Counted from the first letter of the stretch, positions 51,927 through 60,281 are shown. The stretch is 64,000 nucleotides of DNA from Maritalea mobilis (GCF_019800885.1 NZ_JAHVKE010000004.1:186001-250000), one strand, 5' to 3'. The notes: generated by a model not told the origin, from the letters alone. Translations and numbers: made by a program.

Positions 51927-54218
51927 ATGAATCAGGTAATCACCGACGGTCTGGTGCTGATGCCGCCCGCCTTCTCGGAGGGGCTGGGGGTCTGGTCGCG
52001 GGGCGACGGCAGGCCCGGCTCCGACACATGGGCCACCGCGCCCAACGCGGCGCTGGTGCCCGCCGATCCCGATTTCGGCGATTGCCTCGAAATCCTCAAG
52101 ACCGACAGCGTCACGCAGCTGCGCTACATGGGCCAGACGCCGATCCTGCCCGGCACCTACCTGCGCATCACCGCGCGGGTGAAGGTCCTGTCGGGCAACC
52201 TGCCCACGATGCGCGTGGGCGCCTGGGCCGGGGATGCCGCCGAGGCCGCCGTCACGGGCATCCCGCTGACCGGCCCCGAGCAGAACTTCACCGCCTATGG
52301 CGAGATCCTCACCGCCTCGGCCATCGTCGGCACGGGCACGCGGGGCGGGGTGGACATGCCCTGGGGCGACGCGCCCGATTACGGGCATTTTGGTCTCGAT
52401 TTCACCGGGGCGAACTCGGGCCAGATCCGCATCGAAAGCCTCCAGGTCGAGGACGTGACCTCGGTCTTCCATCGCAAGATGATGGACTGGGTCGATGTGC
52501 GCGATTTCGGCGCGATGGGCGATGGTGTCACCGATGACCGCGACGCGTTCTTCGCCGCCGATGCCGCCGCCGCCGGGCGCGAGGTGCTGGTGCCCGCGGG
52601 GGAATTCCTGATCTCGGGCAACCTGACCATGACCAACCCGGTCCGGTTCGAGGGCAAGCTGGTCATGCCCGATGATGCGCGGCTGGCGCTGAACCAGAAT
52701 TTCGACCTCAACGGCTATGCCGAAGCTTTCGGCGACGATGTGCTGGGCCTGAAGAAGGGTCTGCAACAGCTCTTCAACCAGTCCGATTTCGAAGCGTTCG
52801 ACCTGTGCGGCCGCCGGGTTCTGCTCGACGCGCCGATCGACGTGCAGGCCGTGGTCGGCAACAAGAACACCTATGCCAACCGCCGCGTGATCCGGAACGG
52901 GCAGCTTTCGGCCGAGGATTCCAGCGCGTGGAATGACGAGGTGCATAGCCGCAGCGCCAACTGGGTGAATACCGACGCCACCACCCTGACGGGCGTGGCG
53001 AATGCCGACGACATCCCGGTGGGCGCGCTGGTGCAGGGCCCGCAGGGCGTGGGCCGCGAGGTCTACGTGACGGGCGTCAACGCGGCGCAGGAAAAGGTCT
53101 ATCTCTCCAGCCCGCTCTGGGGCGCACCGGCGCAGCAGAGTTACACCTTCACCCGCTTCAAGTACCTGCTCGATTTCTCGGGCTTTTTGAACCTGCAACG
53201 CTTCGTCGTGTCGGATATCGAGTTCCTCTGCGCCGGGCGTTGTTCGGCCCTGATGCTGCCGCGCGACGGGCTTGTGTTCCAGGTGCAGGATTGCTTCTTC
53301 ACCGGTCCCAAGGATCGCGGCATCACCTCCTGCGACGAGGGCTGCCAGGGCATGCAGATCGACCGCTGCCAGTTCCTGTCGAACGAGCAGACCGCCCGCG
53401 TGCAGGATCGCGTCTCGATCGCGTTCAACACCAATTCCTCGGACGTGAAGATCCGCGACAACCGCGCGGTCAAGTTCCTGCATTTCGGCGTGATGGGCGG
53501 GACGGGCAACATTGTCACCGGCAACCACTTCTTCCAGGGCGACACCGAGACGGATGGCGTGCGCTCTCCGGGGCTGGTGATCACGGGCACGAACTGCAAG
53601 ATGACGTTCACGGGGAACTACGTGGACAATTGCTATATCGAATGGGGCAACGAGCATGACCCGAACCCCGACATGGTGGGTGAGTATTCCTTCCACGGGC
53701 TCACGGTGAACTCGAACATCTTCTTCGCTACCGGGGCTGCGCCCTGGACGAAATTCATCGTCATCAAACCCTATGGCGCGGACCATTACATCAACGGGCT
53801 GTCGGTCTGCGACAACCTCTTCAAGAAGACCGGCGGCGCGGCGCTGGAGGCGGTCGAAGGGGTGGATGACAGCATCGCGCCGCTCGATACGGGCCGGGCC
53901 ACGGACCTGCTGTTCACCGGCAACACGTTCCACGGCATCGTCAAGCGCACGCAAAACCCGGTGATCCGCCGCCATACCGAGGCCGCGCCGGCCTCTGTCT
54001 GGGACATCGACCTGTCCGACGTGCTGCCCTTCGGGATGCAGGCCATGTCGGCGCTGTCGGTGCTGCCCGAGGGCGCGGTGCGCTCGGTCGCGAACGTGGC
54101 GATCTACACGATGCCCTACGCCACCACCCGCCACGGGGTCGGGCGGCAGACGATCCGCCTGAACTGGTCGCAGGATCTGAAAGGCACCGTCAACCTGACC
54201 GCCCGCTGCGACAGCTGA
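51927..54218 (+). CDS. Right-handed beta-helix protein with pectate-lyase-superfamily (PF12708-like) motif
   Basis: The 763-residue protein has no signal peptide. Residues 1-180 look like a beta-sandwich carbohydrate-binding part. Residues 188-204 carry WVDVRDFGAMGDGVTDD, the N-terminal cap of GH28/GH55-type and phage tailspike beta-helices. Helix turns with repeated N/C-rich rungs follow (FLCAGRCS, VQDCFFTGPKDRG, IVTGNHFFQGD, FTGNYVDNCYIEWGN). AAGGGG precedes ATG 51927. It is flanked by a CtrA-type box and a strong terminator. A role as surface polysaccharide lyase, depolymerase or adhesin is possible. Confidence 0.82.
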   Translation: MNQVITDGLVLMPPAFSEGLGVWSRGDGRPGSDTWATAPNAALVPADPDFGDCLEILKTDSVTQLRYMGQTPILPGTYLRITARVKVLSGNLPTMRVGAWAGDAAEAAVTGIPLTGPEQNFTAYGEILTASAIVGTGTRGGVDMPWGDAPDYGHFGLDFTGANSGQIRIESLQVEDVTSVFHRKMMDWVDVRDFGAMGDGVTDDRDAFFAADAAAAGREVLVPAGEFLISGNLTMTNPVRFEGKLVMPDDARLALNQNFDLNGYAEAFGDDVLGLKKGLQQLFNQSDFEAFDLCGRRVLLDAPIDVQAVVGNKNTYANRRVIRNGQLSAEDSSAWNDEVHSRSANWVNTDATTLTGVANADDIPVGALVQGPQGVGREVYVTGVNAAQEKVYLSSPLWGAPAQQSYTFTRFKYLLDFSGFLNLQRFVVSDIEFLCAGRCSALMLPRDGLVFQVQDCFFTGPKDRGITSCDEGCQGMQIDRCQFLSNEQTARVQDRVSIAFNTNSSDVKIRDNRAVKFLHFGVMGGTGNIVTGNHFFQGDTETDGVRSPGLVITGTNCKMTFTGNYVDNCYIEWGNEHDPNPDMVGEYSFHGLTVNSNIFFATGAAPWTKFIVIKPYGADHYINGLSVCDNLFKKTGGAALEAVEGVDDSIAPLDTGRATDLLFTGNTFHGIVKRTQNPVIRRHTEAAPASVWDIDLSDVLPFGMQAMSALSVLPEGAVRSVANVAIYTMPYATTRHGVGRQTIRLNWSQDLKGTVNLTARCDS

Positions 54219-54306
54219 GGTCGCCCGCCCCGCTCCGGCGGGGGACCGGGCGCGCGCGAGGGGTGATCGCGGCCCGTGCCAAGGCCCGCCGATCCCCCTC
54301 GTGCCA

Positions 54307-54339
54307 CCCCCATGCGCCAAGCCCGCGCATGGGGGTTTT
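54307..54339 (+). terminator. Intrinsic terminator of the beta-helix gene
   Basis: An 11-base-pair stem (CCCCCATGCGC and complement) with a 7-base loop is followed by TTTT. It lies 89 bases after the stop. Confidence 0.85.
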
Positions 54340-54395
54340 CCTTTGCCCGCCCGCGGGCTAGCTGAGGCGCGTCGCCAAATGTCGGAGCCCGCCCC

Positions 54396-54872
54396 ATGAC
54401 CGCCTTGCCCGTCGAATGCGTGCAGGATTACCCCCGCCCCCCGGCGCTGGAGCCGGTGGCCGAGCGCTTGCGCGTGATCGTGGGCGGCATCCCCATTGCA
54501 GATACCGAAGCCGGGTTCCGCGTCCTGGAAACGCATCACGCGCCGACCTACTACATCCCGCCCTCCGATTGCCTGATGTCCGCGCTGGTTCCGACCTCGC
54601 GCGAGACCTATTGCGAGTGGAAGGGGCGGGCGGCCTATTTCGACATCGTCGTGAATGGCCGCCGGTTGCGCAACGCGGCGTGGTGCTATCCCGCGCCCAC
54701 GGCGCGGTTCGCGGCGATCCGCGATTACCTGAGTTTCTACGCCGGCTCGGTGGACGAGGCCTGGGTCGGTGCGATGCGCGTCCGCCCGCAACCGGGCGAT
54801 TTCTACGGCGGATGGGTCACGCCCAACCTGACGGGGCAGATCAAGGGCGCGCCGGGCACGCGGCATTGGTGA
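54396..54872 (+). CDS. DUF427 domain protein
   Basis: This 158-residue protein has the DUF427 order. RLRVIVGGIPIADTEAGFRVLETHHAPTYYIPPSDC is followed by CEWKGRAAYFDIV, AAWCYPAPTARF and LSFYAG. These small cytoplasmic proteins occur widely without known activity. The usual C-terminal WVTPNLTGQIKGAPGTRHW ending of alphaproteobacterial members is present. Confidence 0.88.
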   Translation: MTALPVECVQDYPRPPALEPVAERLRVIVGGIPIADTEAGFRVLETHHAPTYYIPPSDCLMSALVPTSRETYCEWKGRAAYFDIVVNGRRLRNAAWCYPAPTARFAAIRDYLSFYAGSVDEAWVGAMRVRPQPGDFYGGWVTPNLTGQIKGAPGTRHW

Positions 54873-54876
54873 GGCC

Positions 54877-55395
54877 TCAGGCCTGCCCGGCCAGTTCCAT
54901 CAGTTTCGCTGCGCTGAGATAGCGGGCCAATTCGTCCCAATTGGCCGGGTCGAGCAGCCGCCACACCCCGTTCGACACGGTGTAGCCGTAACGCGAGGTC
55001 GTGCCGTAGACCGTCAGGAATTCCAGATGTGCGCCATCGCTGGTGATCGTGGCGCGTTTCTCGCGGGTCCAGAGGCTTGCGCCATTGTCGCGCAGGTCCC
55101 AGATGCCGGTGTCGCTAAGGCCTCTGGCGCTGACGGTATAGGTGCCGTCTTTGGCGAAGGCCCACTGATCGCCCGAGGCGTCCTCGGTCCAGCCGCCGAC
55201 CGGGGTTTCGCCCGTGCCGACCGTGCGCGTGAAGGTCAGGCTGCCCCATGTCATCACGGCGCCGCCCTCGGAAAAGGAAAGCGGTTCTTCGGGGTCGGCC
55301 ACGTGATAGCCGCCATCCGGCGTGACCTCGTAGGTCTGGGGTTGCCCTTGGACAATCCAGATGCCGATCAGATCGGGGTCGATGGCCTGCGTCAT
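54877..55395 (-). CDS. Hypothetical beta-rich protein
   Basis: The 172-residue protein has no signal and no membrane segment. It begins IDPDLIGIWIVQGQPQTYEVTPDGGYHV, and similar strands repeat later (DQWAFAKDGTYTVSARGLSDTGIWDL, then VYGTTSRYGYTVSNGVWRLL). The G-x-W starts of strands recall lipocalin-like small barrels. I do not recognise a family. It is convergent with the DUF427 gene, with 4 bases between their stops. Confidence 0.7.
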   Translation of the reverse strand: MTQAIDPDLIGIWIVQGQPQTYEVTPDGGYHVADPEEPLSFSEGGAVMTWGSLTFTRTVGTGETPVGGWTEDASGDQWAFAKDGTYTVSARGLSDTGIWDLRDNGASLWTREKRATITSDGAHLEFLTVYGTTSRYGYTVSNGVWRLLDPANWDELARYLSAAKLMELAGQA

Positions 55396-55444
55396 GCAAC
55401 GATCATGGCACGGGTGCGACCGTTTGCCCATAATCCTTTAGCGT

Positions 55445-55924
55445 TTACGGCAGAATGTCGATCGGCGTCAGGACGTAGGCCTTGCCGAAGCCGCCGTTCA
55501 GCAGCGCCTTGCGCGGCGCGAAGCGTACGAGGTGGAAATCCCCGAAATCGTAGTAAAGCGTCGCCTTGGGGTAGAGCGACAGGTAGTGGTCGCGATGGGC
55601 GGTTTTGTCGGCACCCTCGGCCCTTGCCTGAAGGGTCAGGCGCGGGTGGGTGAGCGGATCGCCCTTTGTGCCCGGTTCCCCGATCAGAAGCGAGCAGGAC
55701 GGGTTGGCCTTCAGCGCGCCGGAATGGCTGGAAAGTGTCGAGATCAGCGTCATCGGCACGCCGTCCGGGCCGGGCACCAGCGCCACGCGCGTGACCGAGG
55801 GGGCACCGGTCTCGGGGTCGATCACGCCGAGCGCGGCAAAGCGGGCCTGCGCGATCAGGGTGCGGGCGATGCCGCGGGCCTCGTCATCGGTGGGACGGAC
55901 AGGGTCGATCTTTTTCTCCGGCAT
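55445..55924 (-). CDS. Pyridoxamine 5'-phosphate oxidase-fold protein (HugZ-like)
   Basis: This 159-residue protein has a split-barrel flavin-binding fold. AALGVIDPETGAPSVTRVALVPG and LISTLSSHSGALKANPSCSLLIGEPG are typical of the PNPOx-like group near HugZ/HutZ. Those proteins take part in haem degradation or heme iron use. The C-terminal HugZ extension is absent. It might bind FMN or F420; the substrate is open. Confidence 0.85.
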   Translation of the reverse strand: MPEKKIDPVRPTDDEARGIARTLIAQARFAALGVIDPETGAPSVTRVALVPGPDGVPMTLISTLSSHSGALKANPSCSLLIGEPGTKGDPLTHPRLTLQARAEGADKTAHRDHYLSLYPKATLYYDFGDFHLVRFAPRKALLNGGFGKAYVLTPIDILP

Positions 55925-55977
55925 GGCGAGAGGCTAGCAACGGGCTGCAGTGGCCGAAAGGTGAAACCGACCAAGCG

Positions 55978-56706
55978 TCAGAATTGCTGCCAGAGCGCGA
56001 GCGACAGGCCGAGGGCTTCGGACCCTTCCAGCCCCGCGACCGCGCCCAGTTGCACCGCCGTCCGGTCCGAGAAGGAATAGATCACCGAGGGGCGCGCGGT
56101 GACGGTCAGATCGGCATCCGGCCACTCCTCGACCTTCAGGGCGAAGGCGACGCGAACCCGCGCGCCCATGTGCAAACCGAGCGTGCCCTCGGTCTGCCAG
56201 ATCACGTCACCTGTTTCGGGATCGGTCAGCGTTACCGCCTCAAGCGTCATCCAGCCGCCGTCATGGCCGAGCGGCAACCAGTCGACCCCCGCCGACCATT
56301 CCCCGAAGCCATAGCCGACCGAGGCCCCCAGCCGCGCCAGCCCGATCGTGTCGGCCCCGTCCTGCCAGCGCCCGCCAAGCCCTGCATCCACGGCGAGTTG
56401 CAGGCGGGCGTCGGGCGCGGTGAAGGTGTAGCGCAGGTAGGCCACGGCCATCTGGCTGACCTCGCCATAGCCGATGTCGAGCCCCGCGGTCAGGCCATGC
56501 CCCAACCCGTATTCCGCGTAGAGCGAGGCGAAGCGATCCGGCTCGACCTGACCCAGCATGAGGTTCGTCTGCGTCTCTTCCCCCGAAAGCGAGAAGGACA
56601 GGAAGACCGTGCCTTCCTCGCGCGACCAGGGTCCCGCCGCGAGGGGCAGGGGGCTGGCCAGGGTGAGGCATGTGGCCCCGGCAATCGTGGCGGCACGGCA
56701 ACGCAT
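55978..56706 (-). CDS. Probable outer-membrane beta-barrel protein
   Basis: The 242-residue precursor has a signal peptide (ATIAGATCLTLASPLPLAAG). The mature part alternates polar and non-polar residues in strands (FLSFSLSGEETQ, ASLYAEYGLGHGLTAGLDIGYG, MAVAYLRYTF), and it ends in Phe (LSLALWQQF). A terminal aromatic residue is the BAM recognition signal. The family is not recognised. An imperfect CtrA-type box lies 25 bases upstream. Confidence 0.75.
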   Translation of the reverse strand: MRCRAATIAGATCLTLASPLPLAAGPWSREEGTVFLSFSLSGEETQTNLMLGQVEPDRFASLYAEYGLGHGLTAGLDIGYGEVSQMAVAYLRYTFTAPDARLQLAVDAGLGGRWQDGADTIGLARLGASVGYGFGEWSAGVDWLPLGHDGGWMTLEAVTLTDPETGDVIWQTEGTLGLHMGARVRVAFALKVEEWPDADLTVTARPSVIYSFSDRTAVQLGAVAGLEGSEALGLSLALWQQF

Positions 56707-56730
56707 GGGGATAGAATGGCCCGCTCAGGG

Positions 56731-56745
56731 TTAACAAAGCCCTAA
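56731..56745. promoter_or_regulatory. Imperfect CtrA-type box
   Basis: TTAA-CAAAGCC-CTAA differs from TTAA-N7-TTAA at one position. It lies in the divergent region between the beta-barrel gene and the hypothetical gene at 56862. Confidence 0.35.
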
Positions 56746-56861
56746 CGGCGTTGCGCTTCTGTTCTCCTGTCGGCAGGGTGTTGCGGTGCCTATTCCGGCA
56801 CGGGGGAAATGCGCGCGCCCGCTGAACGCGACAGTCGTGACGCGGACCGAGTGAACAGTCG

Positions 56862-57710
56862 ATGACAGAACTTGTGGGACAGGTGCGCGCCGCGCTGGCG
56901 GCGCGAAAGGCGGAACCGGCCAGCCGGCTGGGCTATTTCTGCGCGCCGTTCCGCCCGGCCGAGGGGCCGCTGACGGACAAGGTCATCAAGGCCTATCGCG
57001 GCGGGCGTGACCCGGAACTGCTGGAACTGCTGGCGCGGCGGCACGAGGCCTATCTCGACTGCCTGACCCTTGCCGGGGTTCGGGTGCCCGACACGCGGTT
57101 CCTGTTGCTCAACGAACATGGGTTCCTGCGCCCGGTGATCGTGCAGGACGCGGTGGACACCGCCTCGGGGGGTGCGTTGCTGAGTGATGTTCTGCCCCGC
57201 GTCGATGCGGCGACCGCGCGGATGGCGCTGGACGAGGTGAGCGCGATGGTGGCGGGCTTCTGGCGCAAGGTCGCACAGCGCCCCGAGCGGATCGGGCTGC
57301 ATGCCGCGGTGCGGGATTTCGCGCTGGACGATGATGGGCCGCTGTTTCTCGATACCTTTCCGCCGCTCATCAGCTATAGCCGCGAGGATATGGGCCGCCT
57401 GTTGCTGCGCTTCTCGGAATCGGGCCTGATCCGGGGGATCGGGGCGATCCTGCCGGGCCGCGTGCGCGAGATCCAGGATGCGTGGTATTCCCCCTCGGGC
57501 AGCCTTCTGACCCTGATCGAGGGGGCGATCCGCCTCCGCCCCGCCGAAGAGGCGCAGGGCCTGCGGGAGTGGGGCGCCGCGGTTGCTGCCGACCGCCTGC
57601 CCGACGCCGAGCGGGACCGGTTGGTCGCGTCCCTGCTGCGGACAAGGCCCGCGATGCGCCCGTCCCGGCGTGGCCTGAAGCTGGGGTCGAACCCGCGCCC
57701 CAATGCCTGA
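56862..57710 (+). CDS. Hypothetical protein, DUF6206-like, with kinase-like acidic motif
   Basis: The 282-residue cytoplasmic protein has no membrane segment. A striking part is FALDDDGPLFLDTFPPLI near residue 160, which recalls the metal-binding loop of aminoglycoside-phosphotransferase-type kinases (D-x-D followed by FIDP). A classic catalytic HxD loop is not evident. It overlaps the trmL start by 8 bases, which suggests coexpression. I cannot name its function. Confidence 0.7.
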   Translation: MTELVGQVRAALAARKAEPASRLGYFCAPFRPAEGPLTDKVIKAYRGGRDPELLELLARRHEAYLDCLTLAGVRVPDTRFLLLNEHGFLRPVIVQDAVDTASGGALLSDVLPRVDAATARMALDEVSAMVAGFWRKVAQRPERIGLHAAVRDFALDDDGPLFLDTFPPLISYSREDMGRLLLRFSESGLIRGIGAILPGRVREIQDAWYSPSGSLLTLIEGAIRLRPAEEAQGLREWGAAVAADRLPDAERDRLVASLLRTRPAMRPSRRGLKLGSNPRPNA

Positions 57711-58197
57711 CACCGATGCGCGCGCGCCCCGCGCCGAGATGAAGATCGTCCTCGTCACGCCCGAGATCCCCGGCAATACCGGCACGATCGGGCGCACCTG
57801 CGTGGCGCTGGACCTCGAACTGATCCTGATCCGGCCCTATGGCTTCGATCTCAGCGAGAAATCCGTGCGCCGCGCCGGGCTCGACTACTGGAAGCACGTG
57901 CGGCTGACCGAATATGACGATTGGGCCGCGTTCGTGCAGGATCGAGCGCCGCGCCGCGACCAGATCTTCCTGTTCGAGGATGATGGCGCGGCGGGCACGG
58001 TCTATGACCCGATCTACCCGCCCGATGCCTACCTCGTTTTCGGGCGCGAGACGAAGGGCCTGCAACCCGAGATCGTCGGGGCTTATCCCGACCGGATCTT
58101 TCGCCTGCCGATGCGTTCGCCGCATATCCGGTCGCTGAACCTTGCCAATGCGGCGACGGCGGTGGCCTACCAGGCGATGCGCGCCTATTTGGCATGA
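57703..58197 (+). CDS. trmL: tRNA (cytidine(34)-2'-O)-methyltransferase, TrmL type (SPOUT)
   Basis: TrmL methylates the ribose of the wobble base in certain tRNA-Leu species. The 164 residues show the SPOUT knot: TPEIPGNTGTIGRTC near the start, LVFGRETKGLQPEIV in the middle and IRSLNLANAATAVAYQAMR at the end. The start may be ATG 57703, overlapping the previous gene, or ATG 57739, which gives the usual short N terminus. Confidence 0.92.
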   Translation: MPDTDARAPRAEMKIVLVTPEIPGNTGTIGRTCVALDLELILIRPYGFDLSEKSVRRAGLDYWKHVRLTEYDDWAAFVQDRAPRRDQIFLFEDDGAAGTVYDPIYPPDAYLVFGRETKGLQPEIVGAYPDRIFRLPMRSPHIRSLNLANAATAVAYQAMRAYLA

Positions 58198-58303
58198 ATT
58201 CAACGATAATTGGCCCGATTGCTGCGCGGCGCCTGCCTTCTTTCGGACATTTCCGTTGCGTCAATTCCATGCAGGAATGCTCTGCGAGAACAGGATCATG
58301 GAC

Positions 58304-58765
58304 ATGGACTTCAAAACCTTCGTGGCGTCGGAGAATGGCGCTGTCACCGTTGACTGGGTCGTGCTGACGGCCGCGATCGTCGGCCTTGGACTGGCCGCCA
58401 TGGCCGTCGTATCGGGCGGCACCGAGGACCTTTCGGGAGATATCGACACCCAACTGGTCAGCATGGATATCGGCTCGATGTATGACTGGACGGACGGTGG
58501 CGTGTTCGGCCTTCTGCATTTCGAGACCGAGGAAGAGGCGGCGGCCGAGGTCGCGGCTGTTCTTGCAAACAACTACGGGGGCGACCATCAGGCCTATTAC
58601 GACGCCGCGTATGAGCTCGCGATCACCGATGGGAACCCGTACGCCGGTTATGAAACCGACGTTCTGGCTGCCGTCATGGCGCAGGCCGAGGCCGATGGCG
58701 TGACCCTCGATACCGAGGGCGACATGACGTTCGAAGAAATCTACGCCCTGAACGCCGAGAGCTGA
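58304..58765 (+). CDS. Flp-like type IVb pilin with extended C terminus
   Basis: The protein has 153 residues from ATG 58304, which has AGGA eight bases upstream. The N terminus, NGAVTVDWVVLTAAIVGLGL, aligns with the Flp prepilin motif GATAIEYGLI. Cleavage would follow the Gly, and Asp stands at position 5 in place of Glu. One hydrophobic helix is followed by an acidic domain of about 110 residues (MYDWTDGGVFGLLHFETEEEAAAEV and onwards) that normal Flp pilins lack. No tad/cpa genes adjoin. An ATG two codons upstream is too close to the ribosome site. Confidence 0.72.
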   Translation: MDFKTFVASENGAVTVDWVVLTAAIVGLGLAAMAVVSGGTEDLSGDIDTQLVSMDIGSMYDWTDGGVFGLLHFETEEEAAAEVAAVLANNYGGDHQAYYDAAYELAITDGNPYAGYETDVLAAVMAQAEADGVTLDTEGDMTFEEIYALNAES

Positions 58766-58789
58766 TCCCACCCTGAACACAGGATCTGG

Positions 58790-58809
58790 TGGCCCCCTTG
58801 GCGGGGCCA
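58790..58809 (+). terminator. Hairpin after the first Flp-like gene
   Basis: TGGCCCC-CTTGGC-GGGGCCA makes a 7-base-pair stem 24 bases after the stop; no T tract follows. Confidence 0.45.
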
Positions 58810-58972
58810 TCATGCTATCTGCACCGTTAGGCCGGCAGCGCCGGGCGTGGGCCTGCACAAAATCGACGCGCGGCCCGCCAATCACCACAAACAAAGCAAC
58901 AACCGGACGCCATGTTGCCATTTTCGGGCGCTAGCCAGTTCGCATCTGTAAGCGGGGCGGGGGTGGTGTTGC

Positions 58973-59248
58973 ATGGAAAGGATAGCCACGTTGAACCAGT
59001 TCAAGACCTTTATCACAGACGACACGGGTGCCGTGACCGTCGACTGGGTTGTGTTGACCGCCGCGGTGGTCGGGCTCGCCCTTGCGGCGATGGCCGTGAT
59101 TTCGGGCGGGGTCGAGGACCTCAGCCAGGATACCAGCGGCGCGATGACCGACTATGAAATTGACGACTCTTTCGATGGGGCTGGTGAGGCGAACGCAGGA
59201 GACGAGGCCGCCGAGTCAGAAGATCCTGTTTCCGAGTCATTCTTCTGA
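58973..59248 (+). CDS. Flp-like type IVb pilin, short paralogue
   Basis: This protein of up to 91 residues repeats the N terminus of the gene at 58304: TGAVTVDWVVLTAAVVGLAL followed by AAMAVISGGVEDLS. The tail is acidic (AGDEAAESEDPVSESFF). ATG 58973 is given, but TTG 58991 has AAAGGA eight bases upstream and gives NQFKTF, aligned with DFKTF of the paralogue, so the true start may be 58991. It arose by tandem duplication with the previous gene. Confidence 0.72.
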   Translation: MERIATLNQFKTFITDDTGAVTVDWVVLTAAVVGLALAAMAVISGGVEDLSQDTSGAMTDYEIDDSFDGAGEANAGDEAAESEDPVSESFF

Positions 59249-59373
59249 TCGCACCGTCGATGGGGCCGGCCCCCTCTGCACTTGCAGGGACCGGCCCGGC
59301 GACTGATTTTGCGCAAGGCGCTAGGCGCAGGCGCACGGGCTTGCTAGGCTTGGTGCATCAGGAGGATGTGCCA

Positions 59374-59700
59374 TTGCCTAGCATCAAGAAAGGGGCCGAG
59401 CTTCAGACCGTCATCACGACGTTCGAGACCTCGCCCGGGTCCTGCACCGACCTCGTCGAGGATCTGCAGGCCGCCTATGATCAATTCATTTCGCAGCAAC
59501 CGGGCTTCATCGCCGCAGCCCTGCATGTGAACGACGCGCAGACACGGGTGGTGAACTACTCACAATGGGCCCGGCGCGAGGATTTCCAGGCCATGCTGCG
59601 CAGCGACGAGATGCGGGCGCGCAACCGCCGCATCAACGAACTGTGCCGCAGTTTCGAGCCGGTGATGATCGAGGTGGTCGATACCTTTGACGCGGGGTGA
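59374..59700 (+). CDS. Antibiotic-biosynthesis-monooxygenase-fold (ABM) protein
   Basis: This 108-residue ferredoxin-like alpha/beta protein has the ABM pattern. It has TVITTFETSPGSCTDLVEDLQAAYDQFISQQPGF followed by AALHVNDAQTRVVNYSQWARREDFQAML. Members act as small monooxygenases or as heme-degrading enzymes. The start is taken as TTG 59374, with AGGAGG eight bases upstream; no ATG fits the family start. Confidence 0.78.
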   Translation: MPSIKKGAELQTVITTFETSPGSCTDLVEDLQAAYDQFISQQPGFIAAALHVNDAQTRVVNYSQWARREDFQAMLRSDEMRARNRRINELCRSFEPVMIEVVDTFDAG

Positions 59701-59709
59701 CGGGGTTTC

Positions 59710-60051
59710 ATGACGGATGATACAGCCGCGCCTGCGCGGAACGGCGAGCGACGCGATGACGAGCCCGGCGACCTGGCGGGCGAGGTGCGGGCCCTGCGCG
59801 AGGAAATGACGCTGCTGCGGGAACATCAGATGTTCCGCATCTACCAATCGGTGCCCAAGGTGCTCTTCTTCCGCTTCGCCATCGGCATGGCGGCGGGTCT
59901 TGGCACGGTGATCGGCGCATCGGTCTTGCTGTCCGCAATCATCTGGGCGCTCAGCCAGATCGAGTTTGTCCCCATCGTCGGAGATTGGGCGGTGCAGATC
60001 GCCGACGAGATCGAGGGCCTTACCGAAGGCATGTCGGAGGATCAGGAATGA
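59710..60051 (+). CDS. DUF5665 membrane protein
   Basis: The 113-residue protein has a polar coiled N terminus (EVRALREEMTLLREHQMFRIY) and one or two membrane helices (FAIGMAAGLGTVIGASVLLSAIIWALSQI). The ending VPIVGDWAVQIADEIE matches DUF5665. It follows the ABM gene by 9 bases and overlaps the next gene as ATGA. Confidence 0.85.
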   Translation: MTDDTAAPARNGERRDDEPGDLAGEVRALREEMTLLREHQMFRIYQSVPKVLFFRFAIGMAAGLGTVIGASVLLSAIIWALSQIEFVPIVGDWAVQIADEIEGLTEGMSEDQE

Positions 60052-60281
60052 AATGTCCGGTGGATGGAACGCCCATGCTCATGTCCGAGCGGCAGGGGGT
60101 CGAGATCGACTATTGCCCGCATTGTCGCGGCGTATGGCTGGACCGGGGCGAGTTGGACAAGATCATCGAACGATCTTCGCCCGGACCGGCAGAAGAACGG
60201 CATTCGACCGAGGCGCCGAGACAAAAGCCGCGCGACGAGGATCGGCCCTGGTCCTTCCTCGATGACATTTTCGATTTCTGA
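60048..60281 (+). CDS. zf-TFIIB domain protein
   Basis: The 77 residues carry a zinc ribbon. CPVDGTPM at residue 3 and CPHCRGVWLDRGELDKII form the zf-TFIIB pattern. The tail WSFLDDIFDF is aromatic and acidic. The start ATG overlaps the stop of the DUF5665 gene, so both are translated together. The role is unknown. Confidence 0.88.
   Translation: MKCPVDGTPMLMSERQGVEIDYCPHCRGVWLDRGELDKIIERSSPGPAEERHSTEAPRQKPRDEDRPWSFLDDIFDF

Noticed and set aside
51807-54866. Open frame of 1019 codons antisense to the beta-helix and DUF427 genes
   Set aside because: It covers two real genes and an intergenic terminator; composition is typical of an antisense shadow.
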